A stretch of 64,000 nt of DNA from Novosphingobium malaysiense (GCF_000802225.1 NZ_JTDI01000007.1:396743-460742); one strand, 5' to 3'; counted from the first letter of the stretch, positions 7,937 to 15,878 are shown. Notes: generated from the letters alone by a model not told the origin. Numbers and translations: made by a program.

Positions 7937-8813
7937 GGTTTCCTCGATGCCTTGCGGCCCGATCAAGCTGTTCCACCTGAGCGACATACACTTCGGACTC
8001 GAGGACCAGCGGGCAATCGACTGGGTCAGGGACTGCATCGCGCGGGAGCGGCCGGATGCCGTCGCGATCACCGGCGATCTGACGATGCGGGCGCGGCACC
8101 GGGAATTTCGGGCGGCTTGCGAGTGGATTACCGCCCTTGATGTGCCGGTCACGGTCGAGGTCGGCAATCACGACATTCCGTATTTCAACCTCTACCAGCG
8201 CTTTTTCGCGCCCTACCAGCGCTTCAAGAAGATCGAGAAGCTGGTCGAAACGCAGCTGGATCTGCCCGACCTGGCAATCGTGCCGCTGCGGACAACCACG
8301 CGGGCGCAGTACCAACGGTTTCCCTGGTCGAACGGGTGGGTCACGGAGAGGGCGCTGGACCATTGCCTCGAGGCGATCGATGCTCACCCGGAAGGCACCC
8401 GCATCCTGGTGACGGCACACCATCCTTTGACCGAGCGACGCGAACGCGACGGCAAGCTGCTGACGATCAACGGTACCAGCACGATGGAAGCTCTGGCTGG
8501 GCGCAAGGTCATGGCGATCCTTTCCGGCCATATCCATGATCCCTTCGATCTGACTGCCGATACGGCTGCGGGTCCCCTGCGCATGGTCGGGGCGGGAACG
8601 CTCTCCAGACGTATCCGCTCGACCCCTCCGAGCTTCAACGAAATCACCATCGATGGCGACACGTTGCACGTCGAGGCCCGCAACCTCGAACGGGTCGCGA
8701 CGCCGGCCATGCAGATTCCCGAGGTTCCGGAAAACGCCTTGCCGCCGCGCGAGCCCGGCGAGCCGATCTCCGCCGTGGGCACCGTGCCGCCGGAGGATCC
8801 GCCGGTACATTGA
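7926..8813 (+). CDS. Calcineurin-like metallophosphoesterase
   Basis: A 295-residue predicted phosphoesterase with all metal-site motifs in order: SDIHFG (residues ~19-24), GDLTMR, GNHD, TAHHPL and SGHIH. These coordinate the dinuclear metal centre of the calcineurin-like superfamily. The start at 7926 overlaps the kinase gene; an in-frame ATG at 7947 with AAGG upstream is an alternative that would remove seven residues. There is no signal peptide, so it should act in the cytoplasm. Pairing with a diacylglycerol kinase hints at lipid or nucleotide phosphoester chemistry, but the substrate is unknown. Confidence 0.87.
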   Translation: MHGKVSSMPCGPIKLFHLSDIHFGLEDQRAIDWVRDCIARERPDAVAITGDLTMRARHREFRAACEWITALDVPVTVEVGNHDIPYFNLYQRFFAPYQRFKKIEKLVETQLDLPDLAIVPLRTTTRAQYQRFPWSNGWVTERALDHCLEAIDAHPEGTRILVTAHHPLTERRERDGKLLTINGTSTMEALAGRKVMAILSGHIHDPFDLTADTAAGPLRMVGAGTLSRRIRSTPPSFNEITIDGDTLHVEARNLERVATPAMQIPEVPENALPPREPGEPISAVGTVPPEDPPVH

Positions 8814-8862
8814 GTCCGAAATTCCTGCCGGCCGGCGAAACGCGGGTCGTACGATGCCGAAA

Positions 8863-8892
8863 GGCCGCGCCATTGGAAGACATGGCGCGGCC
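8863..8892. terminator. Hairpin between convergent genes (weak terminator)
   Basis: A perfect 11-bp stem, GGCCGCGCCAT (8863-8873) with ATGGCGCGGCC (8882-8892), and an 8-base loop sits between the convergent metallophosphoesterase and GIN-domain genes. No T tract follows on either strand, so it may act as a roadblock or mRNA 3' end rather than a classical intrinsic terminator. Confidence 0.5.
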
Positions 8893-8955
8893 TCACTGCG
8901 GATACGTCAGGGCAGGGGGCTGAACGCCCGGCGGCTTTTCCCAGAAGGTTTGCGA

Positions 8956-9669
8956 TCAGTAGTCGTGGTCGACCGAGCCTATGCCGTTTATCTGGCTGCG
9001 CAGCGTTTCGGGCTTGCGGACCAGGGTGACGTGGCCGGCGCCATTGATTTCGACGTCGACAAGGCCGGTGGCGCCGATGGTGACATTGCCGACGCCGTCC
9101 ATGCGGACGGTCGCGTCTTCGCCTTCGACCTTGGCGAGGTCGATATTTCCTGCGCCTTCGGTGGTGATGAAAACCTTGCGGACCTTGCCTTCCGCATCGA
9201 GGTTGACCGCGCCTTCCGATTTCAGCGTGAAGCGTTCCTGTTGCATTCCGACGAGCGTCACGTCACCCGGGGCATCGAGGTCCAGCCCGGTGATCTCGGG
9301 TGCCGTGATCTTCACCTTCAACCCGTGGCGCATATGCACTTGGCCGGGAACCGAGAGTCTGCCGTTTTCCCAGATCAGGCGATCAACGATGTTTGCCGGA
9401 CCGGTAACCACCATTTCGGCCTTGTCGCCACGGTTGAAGCTGAGCTCCACAGGGATTTCCATGGCGAGCTGCGAGCCCGGTTCCACCGTGAAGCTGCGCG
9501 ACTTGCGGGGGCCCTGGTCTTCATCGTCCTCGCCGATGGTCCAGGACCAACCATCGTGGTCGTAGAATTCTTGCCGGAACTTGTCGCCGCCGAACAGCCA
9601 GGCCGCACTGAATGCGACGATCGACAGGATCACGCCGCTGGCGAATACGATGAGCAGCTTCCTGAACAT
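8956..9669 (-). CDS. GIN domain (DUF2807) protein, membrane anchored
   Basis: A 237-residue protein with one N-terminal membrane segment (about residues 5-26) and an extracytoplasmic GIN/DUF2807 domain, the right-handed beta-helix type with short repeated turns. The repeats show regularly spaced Gly/Asp motifs such as TGLDLDAPGDVTL, SEGAVNLDAEG, TEGAGNIDLAK, DGVGNVTIG, NGAGHVTLV and NGIGSVD. The start used is the ATG at 9669, with AAAGGA upstream; a GTG at 9672 is adjacent. It lies 25 bp downstream of the DUF1700 gene and forms the last member of a padR-DUF1700-GIN set. The function is unknown; related sets are regarded as envelope-associated. Confidence 0.8.
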   Translation of the reverse strand: MFRKLLIVFASGVILSIVAFSAAWLFGGDKFRQEFYDHDGWSWTIGEDDEDQGPRKSRSFTVEPGSQLAMEIPVELSFNRGDKAEMVVTGPANIVDRLIWENGRLSVPGQVHMRHGLKVKITAPEITGLDLDAPGDVTLVGMQQERFTLKSEGAVNLDAEGKVRKVFITTEGAGNIDLAKVEGEDATVRMDGVGNVTIGATGLVDVEINGAGHVTLVRKPETLRSQINGIGSVDHDY

Positions 9670-9694
9670 CACATGTTTCCTTTCTATCGTCTCT

Positions 9695-10261
9695 TCAGGC
9701 TTCGGATTGGATGGCGGGTTCGATTACGCGGTAGTGGAGGCGGCCGAACCACATGAGCGCATTGATGATCCAGATACTGACCAGCGTGAGCAGGGCGGCG
9801 GCAGCGACGGAGCCGCTCATGATGCCGAGGCCTGCCAGCAGTGCAACGAGCCAGCCACCCGGAAATCCGCTGAACGGACCGACGATGAACACGAACCCGC
9901 CGCTGATGAACACGGCAACCACGGCTACGAACAGGGCGATGACGACGCCGATGATCGGCAGAACGATGGGCAGGAGGATCAGGATGTCGATCGTCGCCAG
10001 GCCCATGAAGGCGAGAATGGCTGCCCATGCGGAAGAGGGAGATCGGTCGCTCTCCCAGTTGCGGAACCCTGCCTCGAAGCGCAGTTCGCGTGCGAGGCGG
10101 GCCGGGTTGCCGAGAGCCTCTGCGACCTCCTCTTCGCTTCTGCCCTCGGCGAGGCCGGCTTCGAAGTGCGCTTCGTAGTCGGCAACGATCTCGGCGATGT
10201 CGTCCTGAGGCATGCCCTTGAGGCCGGCCTGCAGGCGCTTGATGAATGCATTACGCGTCAT
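9695..10261 (-). CDS. DUF1700 (HAAS-type) membrane protein
   Basis: A 188-residue protein that starts with a soluble helical DUF1700/HAAS domain (MTRNAFIKRLQAGLKGMPQDD, then YEAHFEAGLAEGRSEEEVAEALG), followed by three or four membrane segments between about residues 78 and 180. DUF1700 proteins are typically encoded next to PadR regulators, as here: its start overlaps the padR stop by 11 bases. The HAAS domain is thought to contact the regulator or membrane partners, but that is not shown here. It is very probably one transcription unit with padR and the GIN-domain gene. Confidence 0.85.
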   Translation of the reverse strand: MTRNAFIKRLQAGLKGMPQDDIAEIVADYEAHFEAGLAEGRSEEEVAEALGNPARLARELRFEAGFRNWESDRSPSSAWAAILAFMGLATIDILILLPIVLPIIGVVIALFVAVVAVFISGGFVFIVGPFSGFPGGWLVALLAGLGIMSGSVAAAALLTLVSIWIINALMWFGRLHYRVIEPAIQSEA

Positions 10262-10628
10262 GGCTGATTTCCCCTTCCTGGCTCTGGGGCTCTTCCGAAG
10301 AGGCGGCAGCGGCGCCGTCGATCAGGCCGTCGACGGCGGCGGTGAAGCCACGCCATTCTTCGACCTGTGCGGTCAGCCGTGAACGGCCGGTTTCGGTGAT
10401 GCGGTAGTACTTGCGCGGCGGTCCCGAGGGCGATTCCTCGAGATAAGTGGTCACCAGCCCCTCGGACTGCATGCGGCGCATGAGCGGGTAGATAGTGCCT
10501 TCACCCATATCGACAGCATCGGCCATGCGGCTCGCGATCTCGTAGGCGTAGCTGTCACCGCGTGACAGCAGGGCAAGCACGCAAAGCCCGAGCACCCCCT
10601 TTTTCAACTGGATTTCGATTTCGGACAT
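10251..10628 (-). CDS. PadR family transcriptional regulator
   Basis: A 125-residue PadR-type winged-helix regulator. The domain is recognisable by LKKGVLGLCVLALLSRGDSYAYEI, then GEGTIYPLMRRMQSEGLV (recognition helix and wing) and GPPRKYYRITETGR. The C-terminal part is a short dimerisation helix. The ATG at 10628 has GGAG at the right distance; the longer reading upstream is unsupported. It is the first gene of the padR-DUF1700-GIN unit, and a palindrome about 60 bp upstream is a good candidate for autoregulation. The inducer is unknown. Confidence 0.9.
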   Translation of the reverse strand: MSEIEIQLKKGVLGLCVLALLSRGDSYAYEIASRMADAVDMGEGTIYPLMRRMQSEGLVTTYLEESPSGPPRKYYRITETGRSRLTAQVEEWRGFTAAVDGLIDGAAAASSEEPQSQEGEISHDA

Positions 10629-11020
10629 CGAATCAACTCCTGCGGATGAGCAGTGTATATGGCAAGCTACTGGGCGATGCAAGGTACCATGTAGAAACTG
10701 GTACATGGCAAAGCATGTATCTGTCTCAATGCAAGGTATTGGGCTGTGAGAAATTTAATTTAACGACGTAAAAACAATTAGATAGGTATGACGTGGGTCG
10801 GCACCCAGAAGACCTCTTAATTTGGATTCGAGCACGTGCCCTGCCCGCAGAGATCCCATTTTCTCATTGCTGGTGATGGTAGGCGGCGTGTCGCGGTGGG
10901 CCGATTCGCTCTGTCGGCCACAAAGTCGCTGCAAAATGGTGACAGGGTTGCCCTATCCGCATTTTCTCCGTCCAACGTGTGACGGAGGGGCATTGGTGCA
11001 GCGCCTGAGAGGAGATTGAG
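10629..11020. other. Intergenic region between padR unit and NTF2-like gene
   Basis: About 390 bp without a convincing gene. The left part is markedly AT-rich for this genome (for example AATTTAATTTAACGACG near 10750) and holds the PadR palindrome; the part from 10860 to 11020 has normal composition. It must contain promoters for the divergent padR unit and the NTF2-like gene. Short open frames here have neither RBS nor recognisable content. Confidence 0.6.
10684..10707. promoter_or_regulatory. Candidate PadR operator: two nested palindromes
   Basis: GTACCA (10684-10689) and TGGTAC (10699-10704) form a perfect inverted repeat around a 9-base spacer; overlapping it, ATGTA (10689-10693) and TACAT (10702-10706) form a second around 8 bases. 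ATGT...ACAT arms are typical of PadR-family operators. The site lies 56-79 bp upstream of the padR start, in an AT-rich promoter region. Confidence 0.6.
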
Positions 11021-11425
11021 ATGTCGGTTGCCGAGCGGAATAGGGCGGCGCTTTCGCGCGCGTTCAAAGAGCTGGAGAAGGGCAATGCAGACGCCTTCAT
11101 GGCGCTTTTCTCGGAGGACATCACCTGGCGCGTGATGGGAAGCAGCTACTGGTCCAGGGAGGCGAAAGGGCTGGCAAACGTCCAGAAGGATCTCATGGGC
11201 CCGCTCTTTTCGCGGTTTGCCGCACCCTATCTCAACATACCCGAGCTGGTGATCGCCGATGGCGACCACGTCGTGGTGCTGGCGCGCGGCGACACGACGA
11301 CCACGGAAGGGCAGCGCTATAACAACGACTATTGCTTCGCCTTTCGGCTCGAGGCGGGCAAGATCGTTTCGGTACGCGAGTATCTGGACACGAAGCTGGC
11401 CGATGCCGTTCTGGGTACCGGCTGA
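11021..11425 (+). CDS. NTF2-like/SnoaL-like domain protein
   Basis: A 134-residue protein of the SnoaL/NTF2-like superfamily. The cone-shaped fold is suggested by the N-terminal helix ALSRAFKELEKGNADAFMALF, the following SEDITWRVMG strand, and the C-terminal pattern CFAFRLEAGKIVSVREYLDTKLAD that is typical of these proteins. GAGGAGATTGAG directly before the ATG is a strong ribosome binding site. Members include isomerases, dehydratases and non-catalytic ligand-binding proteins; no specific activity can be assigned. It is transcribed alone and shares a bidirectional terminator with the convergent rpsI operon. Confidence 0.75.
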   Translation: MSVAERNRAALSRAFKELEKGNADAFMALFSEDITWRVMGSSYWSREAKGLANVQKDLMGPLFSRFAAPYLNIPELVIADGDHVVVLARGDTTTTEGQRYNNDYCFAFRLEAGKIVSVREYLDTKLADAVLGTG

Positions 11426-11463
11426 ACACCGCAAGGCGCCGAACCCCGTCACGCCCTCCGCGA

Positions 11464-11503
11464 CGAAAAAGGGGCCGCGAGTTGCCTCGCGACCCCTTTT
11501 TCG
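11464..11503. terminator. Bidirectional terminator between NTF2-like gene and rpsI
   Basis: CGAAAAAGGGG plus CGCGAG on the left pairs with CTCGCG plus CCCCTTTTTCG on the right, with a single C-A mismatch and a short loop. A5 and T5 tracts at opposite ends let it terminate both the plus-strand NTF2-like gene and the minus-strand rplM-rpsI operon. Confidence 0.88.
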
Positions 11504-11525
11504 TAAGCCTTAGCTCGCGAAACGC

Positions 11526-12041
11526 TTAGCGCTTCGAGAACTGGAAGCTGCGGCGGGCCTTGGCGCGGCCGTACTTCTTGCGCTCAACCACACGGCTGTC
11601 GCGGGTGAGGAAGCCGGCGGCCTTGACCGTGCTGCGTAGGGCCGGCTCGTACTTGCTGAGGGCCTGCGAGATACCGTGCTTCACGGCACCGGCCTGACCC
11701 GAGAGACCGCCGCCCTTGACGGTGGCGACGACGTCGTACTGCTCTTCACGACCGGTGATCGTGAAGGGCTGCGCGATGACGAGGCGCAAGGTCGGACGGG
11801 CGAAGTAGACTTCCTGGTCGCGACCATTGACGGTCACCTTGCCACTGCCGGGCTTCAGCCAGACGCGGGCAACGGCGTCCTTGCGGCGGCCGGTGGCATA
11901 GGCGCGGCCCTGGGCGTCGATTTCCTGTTCGCGCAGCGGCGCGTTGGAAACGGGAGCAGCAACTTCGGCTTCGCCTTCGGGGGCGTTGCCGGCGATGTCC
12001 TTGAGGTCGGACAGGCTCGAAACGGTTTCGTTCTCGGACAT
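11526..12041 (-). CDS. rpsI: 30S ribosomal protein S9
   Basis: The 171-residue product is ribosomal protein S9 of the small subunit. The core starts at YATGRRKDAVARVWLKPG and ends with the characteristic basic tail KKYGRAKARRSFQFSKR whose C-terminus reaches the P site. An acidic N-terminal extension of about 45 residues precedes the core; such extensions occur in sphingomonads. The start codon overlaps the stop of rplM by one base (TAATG), the usual rplM-rpsI arrangement with translational coupling. Confidence 0.98.
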   Translation of the reverse strand: MSENETVSSLSDLKDIAGNAPEGEAEVAAPVSNAPLREQEIDAQGRAYATGRRKDAVARVWLKPGSGKVTVNGRDQEVYFARPTLRLVIAQPFTITGREEQYDVVATVKGGGLSGQAGAVKHGISQALSKYEPALRSTVKAAGFLTRDSRVVERKKYGRAKARRSFQFSKR

Positions 12042-12520
12042 TATGCGCCCACCTTGTTCTTACGGCTCATGGAAGCGACGTCGAGGGGCTCCGGCTGCGT
12101 ACCGCCATGCGGGTGCTCGGAACCGGCATAGACGTGCAGGGCGCGCATCTGGTCACGGCCGAGCGGGCCGCGCGGGATCATGCGCTCAACGGCCTTCTCG
12201 AGCACGCGCTCGGGGAAGCGACCGGCGAGAACCTTGTCCGCGGTCACTTCCTTGATGCCGCCGGCATAGCCGGTGTGCTTGTAGTAGGTCTGCTGCTTCA
12301 GCTTGTTGCCGGTGAAGCGGACCTTTTCGGCGTTGATGACGACGACATGGTCGCCGCAATCGACGTGCGGGGTGTAGCTCGGCTTGTGCTTGCCGCGCAG
12401 CAGATCGGCGATCACAACCGCGAGGCGGCCAACCACCAGACCTTCGGCATCGATCAGATGCCACTTCTTTTCCACCTCGGCCGGCTTGATCGACCGGGTG
12501 ACCTTCGTAAGCGCCTTCAT
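12041..12520 (-). CDS. rplM: 50S ribosomal protein L13
   Basis: The 159-residue product is ribosomal protein L13, an early assembly protein of the large subunit. Recognisable parts are KKWHLIDAEGLVVGRLAV, the GKHKPSYTPHVDCGDHVVVINAEK region split over two segments, and RMIPRGPLGRDQMRALHVYAG. I chose the ATG at 12520 (MKALTK), which matches the usual length of the alphaproteobacterial protein; the longer reading from 12565 is not supported. It is the first gene of the rplM-rpsI operon. Confidence 0.98.
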   Translation of the reverse strand: MKALTKVTRSIKPAEVEKKWHLIDAEGLVVGRLAVVIADLLRGKHKPSYTPHVDCGDHVVVINAEKVRFTGNKLKQQTYYKHTGYAGGIKEVTADKVLAGRFPERVLEKAVERMIPRGPLGRDQMRALHVYAGSEHPHGGTQPEPLDVASMSRKNKVGA

Positions 12521-12672
12521 GGCTGGTCTATCCCTTGTTTCGTGCGCACGCCGGGAGAATCGCATGTATCCGCGAATCTCGCACCGTGCGGGAAGGCGGC
12601 CAAATCGTCCAAATGGGCGTGTAAGTCAAGCTGGCTGCGGATTTCCATAGAGGTAATATGATACCTTAAGGT

Positions 12673-12990
12673 CTATCGGGCGATGGCGCCCAACCAATCG
12701 AGCGTTCCCATCGCCGCCGAATCGCAGTGCCATCCGACCACTGCAGGCTCCTCGTAAGGATGGATGTCGGCCAACCGGTCGATGGCCTGCTCCAGAAGGT
12801 CGGTGTTCGTCTTCAGCAGTGCACCGTTTTCCCGCGCCATGTCCTTCTGCCCGTTCCATGCGAACATCGAGGTCATCGCCGGCAGCACGTTTCCGCACGC
12901 GATCAGGCGTTCGTCCAGCAGCGTGTTGATCGCCGCGAGTGCGGCCTCCTCATCGGGGAAGGGGCACCAGATCAAGGCCGCGGTGGTCAT
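12673..12990 (-). CDS. cutA: Divalent-cation tolerance protein CutA
   Basis: A 105-residue CutA1-family protein, a small trimeric protein linked to copper/divalent-cation tolerance though its biochemical role is unsettled. The family pattern is clear: CPFPDEEAALAAINTLLDERLIACGNVLP, then FAWNGQKDMARENGALLKT, and HPYEEPAVVGW near the C-terminus. The ATG at 12990 overlaps the stop of the heme A synthase gene by four bases (ATGA), so the two are one unit; the link to copper-containing cytochrome oxidase biogenesis is suggestive only. Confidence 0.92.
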   Translation of the reverse strand: MTTAALIWCPFPDEEAALAAINTLLDERLIACGNVLPAMTSMFAWNGQKDMARENGALLKTNTDLLEQAIDRLADIHPYEEPAVVGWHCDSAAMGTLDWLGAIAR

Positions 12991-14081
12991 GGGCCGCTCA
13001 GGAGGTTGACGGGATCGCGACGTCCGAGCGCGTGGGCCCCCCATACCGTGGCCACGACGAGCAGCGCGCCGCACAGCTGATGGGCAACCGCGAGCCACAG
13101 GGCGACGCCCGACCACACCGTAAAGATGCCCAGGATGACCTGGGTTCCGAATGCGGTGTGGATGGCGACGGAAATGATGCGCTGGCGCCGGTCGCGCAGT
13201 CTTCTGGCCATGACGACGAGAATGGTCACCACGACCCAGGCCCACCACCGGTGCACGAAATGGGTGAGGTAGGGGTCGTTGAACAAGGCGTGGATAAATC
13301 CCCCCGCCCAGTCGACGCCTTCGGGGAAGAAACGGCCTTGCATCAGCGGCCAGGCGTCGAGGCTGAACCAACCGGCGCCGGCGACATAGCCGGCCCGCAT
13401 TCCCGCCACCATGGCCCCCATGAGCAACTGGAACGCCAAAACCGCCAGAGTTACAATTCCGAAGCCCGTGATATGGACCGGAGGTTCCCCTACCCGCAGG
13501 TTCTTGAGGTCCAGCGCCGTCCAGACGAGACCGCCCAGCGTCGTCAGCGCTACCAGCAGGTGGGCCGCGAGGCGGAAGTGACTGACCCGGTCTGCTGCTT
13601 CCGGCGTAAGCCCGGACGAGACCATCCACCAACCCAGGGCCCCCTGGAGACCGCCCAGCGCGAGCAGGGCGAGCAGGCGCGGCTTGTAACCCAGCGGGAT
13701 CGTGCGCTTGTACCAGAACCACGCCAGGGGTAGCGCGAAGGCCAACCCGATCAGGCGTGCCAGCAGTCGATGGACCCATTCCCAGAAGTAGATGAACTTG
13801 TACTGGGCGAGCGTCATGCCGGCTGGACCGTTGATATCTAGATACTGCGGTATCTTCTTGTAATCCGCGAATTCGGCTTGCCACTGGGCATCGTTCAGCG
13901 GGGGAATGGCGCCGGTTATTGGCTTCCACTGCGTGATCGAGAGACCGGATTCGGTAAGGCGGGTGATACCGCCGACTGCGACGATCAAGACCACGAGCGC
14001 GGCCACTATCTGCAGCCAGCGGATCATGGGGGTAATGTCGTCGGTGGTACCGATGAGGGGGCGACCGTCGGTGACTTTCAT
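12987..14081 (-). CDS. ctaA: Heme A synthase (COX15/CtaA)
   Basis: This 364-residue integral membrane protein converts heme O to heme A for cytochrome oxidase. It has eight predicted membrane helices and the family motifs GGITRLTESGLSITQWKP in the first loop, FIYFWEWVHRLLAR and later FVHRWWAW and AVAHQLCGAL, which supply the heme-ligating His residues. I place the start at the ATG at 14081. It overlaps cutA by 4 bases and is transcribed divergently from the MerC-domain gene. The first periplasmic loop lacks the Cys pair found in some CtaA groups. Confidence 0.94.
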   Translation of the reverse strand: MKVTDGRPLIGTTDDITPMIRWLQIVAALVVLIVAVGGITRLTESGLSITQWKPITGAIPPLNDAQWQAEFADYKKIPQYLDINGPAGMTLAQYKFIYFWEWVHRLLARLIGLAFALPLAWFWYKRTIPLGYKPRLLALLALGGLQGALGWWMVSSGLTPEAADRVSHFRLAAHLLVALTTLGGLVWTALDLKNLRVGEPPVHITGFGIVTLAVLAFQLLMGAMVAGMRAGYVAGAGWFSLDAWPLMQGRFFPEGVDWAGGFIHALFNDPYLTHFVHRWWAWVVVTILVVMARRLRDRRQRIISVAIHTAFGTQVILGIFTVWSGVALWLAVAHQLCGALLVVATVWGAHALGRRDPVNLLSGP

Positions 14082-14177
14082 GCTTTTTCGACTTTCATGG
14101 ACGCGTTTCCTGCGATTTCGCGAAGCAATGTGCAAGAGGCGTCGTTTTCGAGCGTGCGATAGCGGGTTGGGCTTGAA

Positions 14178-14199
14178 TGATGTTACAACATTACATATC
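14178..14199. promoter_or_regulatory. Candidate Zur-like operator upstream of the MerC-domain gene
   Basis: The AT-rich segment ATGTTACAACATTACAT contains TGTTACA and CATTACA and loosely resembles the A/T-rich TGTTATA-type Zur boxes of proteobacteria, with outer arms ATGT and ACAT. It lies about 10-30 bp before the MerC-domain ORF in the divergent region with ctaA. Dyad symmetry is incomplete, so this is a weak call. Confidence 0.3.
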
Positions 14200-14208
14200 T
14201 GCAGTGAC

Positions 14209-14580
14209 ATGCGCAGCGCCTTTATCGCGATTCGGGACCGGCTCGACCGTGCAGGGATTCTCCTGAGCGGCCTGTGTATGGTGCATTGCGTCTTGGGCGT
14301 AGTCCTGGTCGGCGTGCTGGGGCTGGGCGGAGGCATGCTGATGTCGCCGGCCATTCACCGCTACGGCCTGGTTTTGGCGCTTGCCGTGGGCCTCGTCTCG
14401 CTCGGCCTCGGTATTCTGCGTCACGGGCGGATCGGTCCGCTGGTACTGGGAGGTTTCGGGCTCGCCTTGATGGCGTCGGCAATCGCCGTCGGTCACGGAC
14501 TGCCTGAAGCGGTGTTGACGATAGCGGGCGTCGCTCTCGTCGCCTTCGCGCACATTCGGAACTTGCACCCGGCCTGCTGA
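14209..14580 (+). CDS. MerC domain-containing membrane protein
   Basis: A 123-residue protein with four predicted membrane helices. The first carries the CMVHC motif (GILLSGLCMVHCVLGVVLVG), the conserved Cys-x-x-His-Cys of MerC-domain proteins, followed by the typical HRYGLVLALAVGLVSLGLG and HGRIGPLVLGGFGLALM segments. MerC itself transports mercuric ion, but chromosomal homologues of this short type are not part of mer operons and are often found with zinc regulators; the true metal is unknown. The start at 14209 puts the Cys motif in the first helix. It lies 16 bp upstream of thiS. Confidence 0.75.
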   Translation: MRSAFIAIRDRLDRAGILLSGLCMVHCVLGVVLVGVLGLGGGMLMSPAIHRYGLVLALAVGLVSLGLGILRHGRIGPLVLGGFGLALMASAIAVGHGLPEAVLTIAGVALVAFAHIRNLHPAC

Positions 14581-14596
14581 ACGCTATCTGCGGGGC

Positions 14597-14821
14597 ATGG
14601 CATCACAAACTTCGGGCGAACTTCTGCTGACCGTCAATGGCGAACCGCGCCGTATCTCGGCCGGCGCGACCATTGCCGATCTTGTCGAAAACATCGGCCT
14701 CGACCCGAGGAAGGTCGCCGTCGAACGCAATGCCGAGATTGCGCCGCGCTCGTCTCTGGCCGATGTATCGCTGGCCGACGGCGACGTGCTGGAGATTGTC
14801 CATTTCGTAGGTGGCGGCTGA
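14597..14821 (+). CDS. thiS: Sulfur carrier protein ThiS
   Basis: A 74-residue ubiquitin-fold protein that carries sulfur as a thiocarboxylate for thiazole synthesis in thiamine biosynthesis. LLTVNGEPRRI, the ATIADLVENIGLDPRKVAVERN helix region and the C-terminal IVHFVGGG with the terminal di-glycine are diagnostic. It is followed by thiG, its direct partner, 58 bp downstream. No TPP riboswitch is visible before it: only 16 bp separate it from the MerC-domain gene. Confidence 0.94.
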   Translation: MASQTSGELLLTVNGEPRRISAGATIADLVENIGLDPRKVAVERNAEIAPRSSLADVSLADGDVLEIVHFVGGG

Positions 14822-14879
14822 GCCCGCCGTTTTTTTCCGCCTTTTTCCGAACCGCTGCGCTCCCGAAAGGATGCGAACC

Positions 14880-15671
14880 TTGACCGATACCCCTGCCGCC
14901 ACCGCCGACACCTGGACCGTTGCCGGCCGTACTTTCACCTCGCGCCTGATCGTGGGCACCGGCAAGTACAAGGATTTCGAGCAGAACGCCGCGGCGGTGG
15001 AGGCGAGCGGGGCCGAGATCGTGACGGTGGCGGTGCGCCGCGTGAACATTTCGGATCCCAAGGCGCCGATGCTGACGGACTTCATCGATCCGAAGAAGAC
15101 CACCTACCTGCCCAACACGGCCGGCTGCTTTACCGCCGACGATGCCATTCGCACGCTGCGCCTGGCCCGTGAGGCGGGGGGCTGGGATCTGGTCAAGCTG
15201 GAGGTGCTGGGCGAGGCGCGCACGCTCTATCCGGATATGCGCGAGACGCTGAAGGCTACCGAGGTTCTGGCCAAGGAAGGCTTTGCGCCGATGGTCTACT
15301 GTGTGGACGATCCGATCGCCGCCAAGCAGCTCGAGGAAGCGGGCGCGGTGGCGATCATGCCGCTGGGGGCGCCCATCGGGTCAGGTCTCGGGATTCAGAA
15401 CAAGGTAACGGTGCGCCTCATCGTCGAAGGCGCGAATGTGCCGGTTCTGGTCGACGCCGGGGTCGGTACGGCATCGGATGCAGCCGTGGCGATGGAGCTG
15501 GGCTGCGACGGCGTGTTGATGAACACCGCGATCGCCGAAGCCAAGGACCCGATTCGCATGGCGAAGGCGATGAAGCTGGCGGTGGAAGCGGGCCGCGACG
15601 CCTACCTGGCCGGGCGGATGGCCACGCGGCGCTATGCCGACCCGTCGAGCCCGCTGGCCGGGCTGATCTGA
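14880..15671 (+). CDS. thiG: Thiazole synthase ThiG
   Basis: The 263-residue product builds the thiazole phosphate ring of thiamine from deoxyxylulose phosphate, dehydroglycine and ThiS thiocarboxylate. It is a TIM barrel with SRLIVGTGKYKDFE at the start, the Schiff-base Lys in WDLVKLEVLGE, and APIGSGLGIQNK and VDAGVGTASDAAVAMELG as phosphate-binding parts. I favour the TTG at 14880, which has GAAAGG nine bases upstream; the ATG at 14871 has that same sequence abutting it and is less likely. It forms a unit with thiS. Confidence 0.95.
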   Translation: MTDTPAATADTWTVAGRTFTSRLIVGTGKYKDFEQNAAAVEASGAEIVTVAVRRVNISDPKAPMLTDFIDPKKTTYLPNTAGCFTADDAIRTLRLAREAGGWDLVKLEVLGEARTLYPDMRETLKATEVLAKEGFAPMVYCVDDPIAAKQLEEAGAVAIMPLGAPIGSGLGIQNKVTVRLIVEGANVPVLVDAGVGTASDAAVAMELGCDGVLMNTAIAEAKDPIRMAKAMKLAVEAGRDAYLAGRMATRRYADPSSPLAGLI

Positions 15672-15698
15672 TCGGCGCTGCCGGGTTCGGCAAGGCGT

Positions 15699-15878
15699 TC
15701 AGCTGCCGCCCGGCCGGTCTTCGTCTTTGGCGATGTCCTCGCGCACGCGGCGTGCCGAACTTTCCGAGACGGGATCATACCTGCGGTCGCGCCGCATGTA
15801 TCTGATCGTTGCGTAGAGGATGGCGAGCCCCAGAAGAATGGGGCCGCCGATCGTAGTAAACGCCCATAGGTATTCCAT
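15699..15878 (-). CDS. Small single-pass membrane protein, unrecognised
   Basis: A 59-residue protein with one membrane helix (about residues 5-26) followed by a basic stop-transfer segment (RYMRRDRRYD) and a charged, soluble tail. The ATG at 15878 has GGAG nine bases upstream. Gene-like features are the RBS and the positive-inside pattern. Short proteins of this shape are common in sphingomonads but I cannot name a family. It converges on thiG. Confidence 0.55.
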   Translation of the reverse strand: MEYLWAFTTIGGPILLGLAILYATIRYMRRDRRYDPVSESSARRVREDIAKDEDRPGGS

